The position numbers were made by a program, and so were the translations under genes. Positions 1 to 6,755 of a stretch of DNA of 64,000 bases are shown here, in pieces. Location: contig NZ_JAGPXB010000002.1 in NCBI RefSeq assembly GCF_018069925.1, positions 124,001 through 188,000 on the forward strand. Reading direction: 5' to 3'. The notes under the pieces are model-generated. The model had not been told where the DNA came from. It searched no databases and saw only the letters and a program-made list of their open reading frames with translations. The DNA comes from Flavobacterium erciyesense (GTDB taxonomy: Bacteria; Bacteroidota; Bacteroidia; Flavobacteriales; Flavobacteriaceae). The stretch's first letter is position 1. Every line of letters begins with the position of its first letter.

Positions 1-171
1 TCCAAAATATATTTGTTAATTAAATTACTTCAACGTATTGTAACCTTTTATACTCTGATATACAAATTAGATCATAATATAGATCCCTTTCAAGTACTTA
101 TTTATAAAACATTTAATGCTATTAACATAAAAACAGTATGGAGTGATACGTGAAAAAATAGCAACTAAAAA

Positions 172-220
172 TAAAAAAAAGGATTCAACTTTAATTAAAA
201 AGTCGAACCCTTTATTTTTT
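172..220. terminator. Rho-independent terminator-like hairpin
   Basis: An imperfect inverted repeat (AAAGGATTCAACTT and AAGTCGAACCCTTT) lies between an A-run and a T-run, so it could act on both strands. It lies downstream of the minus-strand DUF5131 gene and probably ends its transcript. Bases 1-171 are AT-rich with no gene seen. Confidence 0.6.
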
Positions 221-296
221 AATGTACCCACTTTATTATGATTTATATTAATATCTAATTAATTGATTCCATTTTAATGTATTTGACAGAAAATTT

Positions 297-1100
297 TTAA
301 AATGCCTTTTCGTCAGTTATTTTGAAACCATCCATATTAATTGGGAATTCTCGTATTTGAAGGGCTTTTTCAAACTCGTTTGCATCACCGCCGTGTCTAT
401 CTTTCAATTTCAATTCTTCAGCTAAAAAAGTACCTAACTGCTTGACAAAAACTTTTATATTAGTTTTTTTTGAAATTTTAATCAAACTTTTAAACCATTC
501 TATCTTAGCCTCCCGGTAAAGATATTTTCCTGTTTTATTTCCACTTTCGCCTCCGATTATCATCCAATGAAAATTTTCTTTCAAATTTGATGAAAATTCA
601 TCCAATGTTAATTCTCCGATGAGTGGTTCCGCTGAAATAAATCTTATTTTAGCTGGAACTTTTGAAAGAGTTTCGATGCGATCTTTTTCATCATTGCTTT
701 CCACACTGACACCTAGCCAAACGTTTGGGTATCCGTCTCCCCAATCACTAGGAAGGTTATCTAAGATTCTCTCAGGTCTTTTGGTCAGAATTTGGTAAAT
801 ATGGTGAGGAGTGTCTTTAATTATTTGCCACGCTTCAGGTCTCCACTGGTCTGCTTCCTCAATAAACCAGTCTGACCAACTACAGGCAAATATTAATTGC
901 GGCTCCGACCATTTGGTAGGTTCGTCAAACTTTGTTTTTGATTTCAAAACGTCTGTTGGCTTTTGTCCATATCGCTCTTTATCTCTAAACATGTAACAAA
1001 ATTTGCATCCAGCACTAACTTTTCGGCATCCATGCCAAGGGTTCCAAGTCGCACCCGTCCACTGAATTTTTGATAATTCTACTTTTTTGGATTTTTTCAT
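297..1100 (-). CDS. DUF5131 (phage Gp37/Gp68-like) family protein
   Basis: A protein of 267 residues resembling the DUF5131, or phage Gp37/Gp68, family. The N-terminus carries the family pattern TWNPWHGC followed by further cysteines (C25, C32, C35; spacing CX6CX2C). This resembles an iron-sulfur or radical-SAM-like cluster site, though a reaction is not established. A GGESG motif lies near residue 182. Family members are common in phages and mobile elements and are often next to a three-Cys-motif partner (TcmP) gene. No such partner is visible here: there are 623 bases without a gene upstream and a terminator downstream. The family call is fairly firm and the function unknown. Confidence 0.8.
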   Translation of the reverse strand: MKKSKKVELSKIQWTGATWNPWHGCRKVSAGCKFCYMFRDKERYGQKPTDVLKSKTKFDEPTKWSEPQLIFACSWSDWFIEEADQWRPEAWQIIKDTPHHIYQILTKRPERILDNLPSDWGDGYPNVWLGVSVESNDEKDRIETLSKVPAKIRFISAEPLIGELTLDEFSSNLKENFHWMIIGGESGNKTGKYLYREAKIEWFKSLIKISKKTNIKVFVKQLGTFLAEELKLKDRHGGDANEFEKALQIREFPINMDGFKITDEKAF

Positions 1101-1634
1101 CTTCTTTTTTTTAAAATTTATGTTATTAATCGATTTGATTACTACATATACTCTTAGGAAAAAGAAAAGTTGAATATTTGGTGTGATTTTATTTAAAATA
1201 TTCTGTTGGTATTAAAAAATTATGTTTTAACTTACAAATATAATAAGGGAAGTACTTTACCGTCATTAAAATAGGTGATTTTGTATTATAGATATTCGAT
1301 AGCCATAAATGAATTACTCATTTAGAAGTCATTGAATATAGATATAGCAACAGTTGCATAATTATAAAAGCGCTAATCAATGTACAGAATATTTAAAATA
1401 ATGTCAATCAAATATTAAATATACCGTATTACTCATAATACAACTGATCGTATTAATTTGATACAATTAAACTTCGCGCATAATCCAATTAACTACTACT
1501 ATTATGAAAAAAAATTCACAATTATCAACATCGATAAAGTATGTCAAAATCTCAAAAGTAGGTATTTATATGAATGTGATTTATTAATACTCAAAAGTAC
1601 TAAAGAAAATTATAGTATATAGCTGTCTATTTTT

Positions 1635-1678
1635 AAAAATAACATATTAACATTGGGTGTTGTTAATATGTTATTTTT
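1635..1678. terminator. Perfect 18-bp inverted repeat with T-run
   Basis: Arms 1635-1652 and 1661-1678 are exact reverse complements (AAAAATAACATATTAACA), separated by an 8-nt loop and running into a T-run. This is the shape of a strong intrinsic terminator on the plus strand, yet no plus-strand gene lies before it. Its position 46 bases ahead of the recombinase start also allows an insulator or a recombination or operator site. Confidence 0.6.
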
Positions 1679-1681
1679 TTT

Positions 1682-1689
1682 TATCTTTA
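1682..1689 (+). promoter_or_regulatory. Promoter -7 like motif for the recombinase
   Basis: TATCTTTA, one base off the flavobacterial TAnnTTTG consensus, sits 35 bases before the recombinase start codon and just behind the T-run of the inverted repeat. No clear -33 TTG at the right spacing. Confidence 0.35.
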
Positions 1690-1723
1690 CTCTTTACAGT
1701 AAAAATTCTCTAGGACAAGACAA

Positions 1724-2410
1724 ATGAAATACTACATTACTTATATTCGGACTTCAACGAAAAGACAAGATCTAGGACTTGAAGCGCAACAAAATATTAT
1801 TAAGAATTTTCTAAGTAGTGAAGATGTCGTGTTATATTCATTTTCAGAGCAAGAATCTGGAAGTAAAAAAAATAGGATTGAACTAAACAAAGCAATACAA
1901 GCTTGTAAAGATAATAAGGCGGTATTATTGATTGCTAAACTTGATAGACTATCACGAAGTGTATCATTTATATCGACATTACTTGATAGCGATATCGAAA
2001 TAGTAGTTGCTGATATGCCTAACGCAAATAAATTTACTTTACATATCCTAGCTAGCGTTGCCCAACAAGAACTAGATTCTATTCATAAAAGAACAACTGA
2101 CGCTTTGAATGTTATAAAAAACAATATTCACCGTAATGGTTTTCATATTTCAAAGGCGGGCAATCAAATTACTAAGCTAGGTAACGGATCCTGTATTAGT
2201 GAAGAAAACAGATTACTTGGACAACAAGCCATAAAAGCAAAAAAGCTAAGTAACCATAATCTAATCAAAGCTAAGGCATTTGCTAATGTATTAAAAAAAG
2301 CAGGAAGTACTTTAACTGAAATTACCCTGCAATTAAATAACAATGGATTCAAAACTTCACAAGGTAAAAGGTTTCATTTAATGACCACCCGAAGATTATT
2401 TGACCTGTAG
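1724..2410 (+). CDS. Serine recombinase/resolvase family protein
   Basis: A site-specific serine recombinase of 228 residues. The N-terminal catalytic domain opens with the pattern YIRTSTKRQ, giving R9 and the nucleophile S11, and includes the LDRLSR motif (D74, R75, R78). A long helix region follows from about residue 108. The C-terminal ~50 residues look like the small helix-turn-helix 'Recombinase' module (AGSTLTEITLQLNNNGFKT). It is far shorter than large serine integrases (450-700 residues), so it is more likely a resolvase or invertase than the enzyme that moved the element. It stands alone, with 474 gene-free bases after it. Confidence 0.85.
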   Translation: MKYYITYIRTSTKRQDLGLEAQQNIIKNFLSSEDVVLYSFSEQESGSKKNRIELNKAIQACKDNKAVLLIAKLDRLSRSVSFISTLLDSDIEIVVADMPNANKFTLHILASVAQQELDSIHKRTTDALNVIKNNIHRNGFHISKAGNQITKLGNGSCISEENRLLGQQAIKAKKLSNHNLIKAKAFANVLKKAGSTLTEITLQLNNNGFKTSQGKRFHLMTTRRLFDL

Positions 2411-2884
2411 ATGTATATTTTATTGTAAAGACTAATAAACAGAGCTCCTTAGTATAACAAACTGGACATGCTACAAATTATGATTACTACAATTAACAAC
2501 AAATACGATTTACAGACTGTTTCTCAATTATGTTTTCTATCTAAATCGAAAAAAATTTAAGGTATTGATAAAGCGCATCTAAAACGAAATGAAAACCCTG
2601 CCGGACGATCCACTAATGATACTGGGGCTTAGTTTGCTAAAAATTAGTTCAAATGTTTTTGGAAACCACAATTCGTTACCGCATATTAGTTCTATTCAAC
2701 TTGTTTAATTTTTAAATTGTGATGTATGCATGACGTGCAGTATTATCTAAAATGAAATCATTTTGATATAGCTAATCTATATTTTACGAAACAACTGATT
2801 GAATAATACACGTATCTATTTTTAACAGCATTTTTAACATCTAGTAATAATTTTTAATTAATTTTGTAATGCTCTTTTTAAAAT
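2411..2884. other. Gene-free spacer before the copper cluster
   Basis: These 474 bases are AT-rich with no convincing coding frame, RNA gene or repeat. A promoter-like TAATTTTG lies at its right end. It may hold decayed sequence from earlier insertions, but I see nothing assignable. Confidence 0.5.
2859..2866 (+). promoter_or_regulatory. TAnnTTTG promoter for the Cys-rich protein
   Basis: TAATTTTG matches the flavobacterial -7 consensus exactly and ends 18 bases before the ATG at 2885. No -33 TTG at the usual spacing was seen. Confidence 0.5.
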
Positions 2885-3259
2885 ATGAAAAAATACCACT
2901 TTATACTATTATTATTAGGCATGTTTCTTATGCCCAGTAATGTTATGGCTTGTGGTAAAGCTTCAGGCAAGAGTTCTTGCAAAAAAGAGGTTTCATCAAC
3001 TAGAAAAGAAAAAAAGAGTTGCTGTACTAACGACAATTCAAAACAGAAAGACCACAAATCTTGCAAAGGTAATTGCGGTCATTCTAAGTGCGGATGCTCT
3101 TCAACCTGTCCAACTTCTTCAGTAAGCTTGTTATCCGAGATCATTTTTAAAAATAACATGTTTAGCTATTCTTCAATTGAGAAAGTGAAATTTTCAAACA
3201 CAATACCATCAATCTCAGATGGTTTTTATTCTATTTGGCTCATTCCTAAAATAGGCTAA
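2885..3259 (+). CDS. Small secreted cysteine-rich protein, putative metal binder
   Basis: A protein of 124 residues that I cannot place in a named family. Residues 1-22 form a good Sec signal peptide (KK, hydrophobic core, cleavage near VMA-CGK). The next ~60 residues are rich in Cys, Lys and Ser, with nine cysteines including SCC, GNCGHSKCGC and STC patterns and some His. The C-terminal 40 residues are hydrophobic and lack cysteine. The composition recalls metallothioneins and periplasmic copper-binding peptides. As the first gene of a copper cluster, with its own promoter, a periplasmic Cu(I) buffer is a reasonable inference, not a demonstrated role. Confidence 0.7.
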   Translation: MKKYHFILLLLGMFLMPSNVMACGKASGKSSCKKEVSSTRKEKKSCCTNDNSKQKDHKSCKGNCGHSKCGCSSTCPTSSVSLLSEIIFKNNMFSYSSIEKVKFSNTIPSISDGFYSIWLIPKIG

Positions 3260-3441
3260 ATCGTTTTTTGACAGCCATATTTATGTCAAATTCGTAGCAT
3301 TTTGCTACTCAATCTAACAGTTTTTTCTTTTTTTTATACCTAAATGGGTATCGAAATTAATTTCCCTCTTTACTGTTATTTATCCAAATTTATTTTATCA
3401 ACCAATCAAGGTAGTTTACTTTGATTACAACTTTATTTAAA

Positions 3442-4314
3442 ATGAAAAATTCATTTATGAAAATAATGATAGCAATTACTGTATTGTTATCAACTACAAG
3501 TAATGCACAAATAAAAAATGCTAAAACTGAAAATGTAAAAATTCATGGAAATTGTGGCATGTGCGAAACCAAAATCGAAAAAGCTGGAAACATAAAAAAA
3601 ATTGCCAATGTCGATTGGAACCAAGATACTCAAATGGCTACTATAACCTTTGATGCCACCAAAACAAATCAAGACGAAGTACTTAAAAGAATTGCATTAG
3701 TTGGTTACGATAGTGATAAATTCCTTGCTCCAGATGATGTTTATAGTAATCTTCACGGATGTTGTCAATATGAAAGAGTAGCAAAAATTCCTGCTAAAGA
3801 AACAACAACAGCGATGACAAGTAACGAAGACCATTCGACTCATGGTAATCAAGCTGAAGCAACTACTAAAATAGTTCAAAATGACAATCAACTTAAATCG
3901 GTTTTTGATAATTACTTTTTGGTCAAAGATGCGTTAATTGCTTCAAATGGAAATAATACTACCGCTGCTGCAAAAGAATTGGTATTGAGTATCAATACTG
4001 TTAAAATGGAAAAGCTTGAAATGGACGTTCACATGGCGTGGATGGAAGTTGTAAATACGATAAAAAAGAATGCAGAAAATATTGCTAATACAAAAGATGT
4101 TAAAATTCAACGTGACAACTTCACTACATTATCCAAAGACATGTATTCATTAATCAAAGTCTTTAAATATGAAACTCCTGTATACTATCAATTTTGTCCA
4201 ATGTACAACGAAGGTGCAGGTGCTAATTGGTTAAGCAAAGAGAATGCAGTAAAAAATCCCTATTATGGCTCCATGATGCTAAGTTGTGGAAAAACGGTTG
4301 AAACTATAAAATAA
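3442..4314 (+). CDS. HMA domain plus DUF3347 periplasmic protein
   Basis: I choose ATG 3442 (290 residues) over an upstream TTG at 3421 because it gives a proper signal peptide ending near NAQ (residue 23); ATG 3457 is also possible. Residues ~30-90 form a heavy-metal-associated domain with the GNCGMCE site (C38, C41). After a His/Thr linker comes a DUF3347 domain (~residues 150-290). It has the family's typical ending: FCPMYNEG, a WLS motif, NPYYG and a final MLSCG. DUF3347 proteins accompany copper and silver efflux genes in Bacteroidota. Likely role: periplasmic copper binding or delivery. It is probably cotranscribed with the next two genes (5-base gap). Confidence 0.85.
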   Translation: MKNSFMKIMIAITVLLSTTSNAQIKNAKTENVKIHGNCGMCETKIEKAGNIKKIANVDWNQDTQMATITFDATKTNQDEVLKRIALVGYDSDKFLAPDDVYSNLHGCCQYERVAKIPAKETTTAMTSNEDHSTHGNQAEATTKIVQNDNQLKSVFDNYFLVKDALIASNGNNTTAAAKELVLSINTVKMEKLEMDVHMAWMEVVNTIKKNAENIANTKDVKIQRDNFTTLSKDMYSLIKVFKYETPVYYQFCPMYNEGAGANWLSKENAVKNPYYGSMMLSCGKTVETIK

Positions 4315-4319
4315 ATCAA

Positions 4320-4808
4320 ATGAAAAAAGTACATATAATCATAACATCAATGGTTTTGATGTTCTCAATGCAAAGTAATGCGCAAATTGTAAAAGCCGAA
4401 ATTAGAGCAACAGGTTTAACGTGTTCCATGTGTTCCAACGCTATTAACAAGCAGCTAAAAAGCATGTCAGAAGTGGCTTATGTAGCAACCGATTTGAATA
4501 CCAATACATTTACAGTAACATTAAAAGAGGGTAACAGTTTAACGCCGAAAGTATTTAAAGAAAAAGTAGAAAAAGCAGGTTTTTTTATTGGTTCATTGGT
4601 GTTAACAGCAAAAGCTGAAACAATTAGGCAAGTAGGTTATATTGAAGTTAATAAAGCTCCAACTAATAATGCCGAAGTCCAAATTCAAATTTTAGACAAA
4701 GGCTATGTTACAGAGAAAGAATTTAAAAAACTATCTAAATCGCTCAAGAATGTAGCAACTTATGCTTTAAACAACGAAGACGATTTTCATGCTAAATATA
4801 TAAACTAA
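4320..4808 (+). CDS. Secreted HMA-domain copper-binding protein
   Basis: A protein of 162 residues with a signal peptide (cleavage near SNA-QIV) and one heavy-metal-associated domain at about residues 24-90. The binding site is TGLTCSMCSN with C35 and C38. The last ~70 residues have no recognised domain. HMA domains bind Cu(I) through the CxxC pair. The gene starts 5 bases after the HMA-DUF3347 gene, and its stop overlaps the start of the next gene (TAATG), so the three are probably translated from one message. Likely a periplasmic metal chaperone. Confidence 0.8.
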   Translation: MKKVHIIITSMVLMFSMQSNAQIVKAEIRATGLTCSMCSNAINKQLKSMSEVAYVATDLNTNTFTVTLKEGNSLTPKVFKEKVEKAGFFIGSLVLTAKAETIRQVGYIEVNKAPTNNAEVQIQILDKGYVTEKEFKKLSKSLKNVATYALNNEDDFHAKYIN

Positions 4809-5617
4809 TGAGAAAGATTTTCATTTTATTAATGGTGTTTACACTTCAAAAAAATTACAGTCAAGAGTTATTTGTAGTTACCGATCCTGCGAGTAATGTG
4901 CCTGCAAATACAATAAGTGTTCGACTTTCACAATCTTTGTTTAAGGAAGAATTTGTACCGGGCTATAATTATCATTTGATGCCAGAGGTTACTTATGGGT
5001 TGAATAAAAATCTAATGTTTAGGGGCTCTGCTTTTGTAAGCAATCGAAGTAACCAATTGGTAACTGAAGGCGGAAGTTTGTATACCAAGTATCGCTTTTA
5101 TTCAACCGATGATTTAAACAGTCATTTTCGTTTGGCAGCATTCGGAAGATACAGTTTCAATAATGCCGATATTCATCAAGAACAAATCGAAATTATGGGC
5201 CATAATACTGGTTTTGAAACCGGATTTGTGGCAACTAAATTGATAAAAAAAGTAGCCATAAGTTCATCCGTAAGCTTTGAAAAAGCCTTTGACAATAAAC
5301 CTAATTATCCTTTTCCAGATGACTTTGGTGATAATGCAACAAATTACACCTTATCATTTGGTAAATTAATGTACCCTAAAAAGTATACCAACTACAAGCA
5401 GACTAACATCAATTTGATGGTTGAATTTGTAGGCCAAAGCATAAACAAAAGCGGTAAGTCCTATCTGGATGTTGTTCCTGCAATTCAGTTTATTATCAAT
5501 AGTCAAGCGCGGATAGATTTGGCTTACCGACAAGAGTTGGTAAGTTCCATGTTAAGAACTGCGCCAAATGGCTTTTATTTTAATCTGGAGTACATCTTTT
5601 TTAATGCATCCAAGTAA
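4808..5617 (+). CDS. Putative outer-membrane beta-barrel protein of the copper operon
   Basis: A protein of 269 residues with a short signal peptide (cleavage near NYS-QEL). The rest alternates polar and hydrophobic residues with many aromatics and Gly/Asn turns, as in outer-membrane barrels, and ends in FFNASK. I do not recognise a named family with certainty; similar proteins sit beside HMA genes in Bacteroidota copper clusters. Its start overlaps the stop of the preceding HMA gene, which ties it to copper handling. It could be a specific pore or a surface copper-binding protein. Confidence 0.65.
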   Translation: MRKIFILLMVFTLQKNYSQELFVVTDPASNVPANTISVRLSQSLFKEEFVPGYNYHLMPEVTYGLNKNLMFRGSAFVSNRSNQLVTEGGSLYTKYRFYSTDDLNSHFRLAAFGRYSFNNADIHQEQIEIMGHNTGFETGFVATKLIKKVAISSSVSFEKAFDNKPNYPFPDDFGDNATNYTLSFGKLMYPKKYTNYKQTNINLMVEFVGQSINKSGKSYLDVVPAIQFIINSQARIDLAYRQELVSSMLRTAPNGFYFNLEYIFFNASK

Positions 5618-5726
5618 GTAGTATGAATTATACAACTTAATTAGTCAAACGTGTAACATACTTAATAACAATATTTTGTACCATTACAAGACAGAAATTA
5701 TTCTGCAATTTAAATCAATTAAAAAA

Positions 5727-6029
5727 ATGAAAAAAATAATCTTTTCAGCCATAATAATGGCTTTCGTTTTGGTTTCATGTAACCAAAAAACTAAAGAAGC
5801 ATCAACAACCGATTACGAAATGATGGAAAATGATTCTACAACAATGAAAAATGATGGAACAATGATGGAACACGATTCTACAATGACTGATCATTCGAAG
5901 ATGGATCATTCTAACATATATGCTTGTTCAATGCATCCTGAAGTTCAAGGAAAAATGAATGACAAATGTTCTAAATGCGGTATGAAATTGACTGAACCTG
6001 TTCCAGAAAATGGTGAAGGAAGCAAATAA
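5727..6029 (+). CDS. Lipoprotein with heavy-metal-binding (HMBD) motif
   Basis: Starting at ATG 5727 gives a 100-residue protein with a textbook lipoprotein signal (LVSC, lipidated C18); an earlier start at 5676 would bury that signal. Residues ~30-62 are strikingly rich in Met, Asp and His. The C-terminus is a heavy-metal-binding domain of the YACSMHPE...CSKCGMKL type (C67, M69, H70, C81, C84). The same domain recurs twice in the ATPase and once in the multicopper oxidase of this cluster. Likely an envelope-anchored copper-binding protein that buffers or hands over metal. Confidence 0.85.
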   Translation: MKKIIFSAIIMAFVLVSCNQKTKEASTTDYEMMENDSTTMKNDGTMMEHDSTMTDHSKMDHSNIYACSMHPEVQGKMNDKCSKCGMKLTEPVPENGEGSK

Positions 6030-6053
6030 CAGTTAATTTTTAGTCATTAGCTT

Positions 6054-6089
6054 AAACTAACTTTGTTAATATTTTAGCAAGGTTAGTTT
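6054..6089. terminator. Hairpin between the lipoprotein and the AraC-type regulator
   Basis: AAACTAACTTTG (6054-6065) and CAAGGTTAGTTT (6078-6089) pair over 12 bases with one G-T, around a 12-nt loop. The T-run after it is poor. It may end the lipoprotein transcript, or serve as an operator for the regulator that starts 29 bases later. Confidence 0.45.
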
Positions 6090-6117
6090 ATATCGTTTTA
6101 GCAAAAAACATTGTACA

Positions 6118-6678
6118 ATGAAGCTTTACATCAAAAATATGGTTTGTGCTCGCTGCATAATGGTTGTGAAGTCCGTTTTTGAAAATATGGATATTAATCC
6201 TATTTCAGTTGAATTGGGAGAAGTTGAATTGAAACATGACATTCCCGAAAACCAAAAACAGGAATTAGTAAAAAGTCTTCGAAGTATAGGCTTTGATTTA
6301 ATTAGCGACAAGAAAAGTAAAACTATCGATAAAATTAAAACACTGATTATTGATTTGGTTCAAAATAAAAACAACGATTTGAAAATTAATTTATCCAATT
6401 ACCTTTCACAAGAACTGCGTCAAGATTATAATACATTGAGTAATCTTTTCTCCGAAGTCGAAAATACCACTATCGAAAAGTATTTCATTAATCAGAAAAT
6501 TGAGAAAGTAAAAGAGTTGATTATGTATGATGAACTCTCATTAAGTGAAATTGCTTATTCTTTAAATTACAGTACTGTTTCACATTTGAGCAATCAATTT
6601 AAAAAAGTAACTGGCTTCTCTCCAACCTTCTTCAGGAATATAAAAACCATAAAAAGAAAACAGATAGAAGATTTATAA
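6118..6678 (+). CDS. AraC-type regulator with N-terminal HMA-like metal-sensing domain
   Basis: A protein of 186 residues. The first ~65 residues have the HMA fold pattern with a CARC metal site (C10, C13) and the closing LRSIGFDL segment. After a linker comes an AraC-type DNA-binding domain (~residues 85-183). Its second helix-turn-helix is clear (LSLSEIAYSLNYSTVSHLSN followed by GFSPTFFRN). It has no signal peptide, so it is cytoplasmic. The layout predicts direct control by Cu(I) or another soft metal, and the likely target is the ATPase-DUF2911-oxidase unit beginning 77 bases downstream. Architecture is seen; the inducer and targets are inferred. Confidence 0.85.
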   Translation: MKLYIKNMVCARCIMVVKSVFENMDINPISVELGEVELKHDIPENQKQELVKSLRSIGFDLISDKKSKTIDKIKTLIIDLVQNKNNDLKINLSNYLSQELRQDYNTLSNLFSEVENTTIEKYFINQKIEKVKELIMYDELSLSEIAYSLNYSTVSHLSNQFKKVTGFSPTFFRNIKTIKRKQIEDL

Positions 6679-6755
6679 ATTTTGCATATCAAACCCAAAA
6701 TTCTGCAACTCCAAAAAAGTATTAAACTGGAAATTTGTATTTAAATAACAAAAAA

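Larger units (their letters stand above)
1101..1723. other. AT-rich gene-free spacer
   Basis: This stretch of 623 bases is very AT-rich and has no convincing open frame. Its one notable structure is the perfect inverted repeat at 1635-1678, with a promoter-like motif behind it. The rest shows nothing I can assign. It should contain the promoter of the leftward DUF5131 gene, but no clear TAnnTTTG was found in that direction. Confidence 0.6.
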
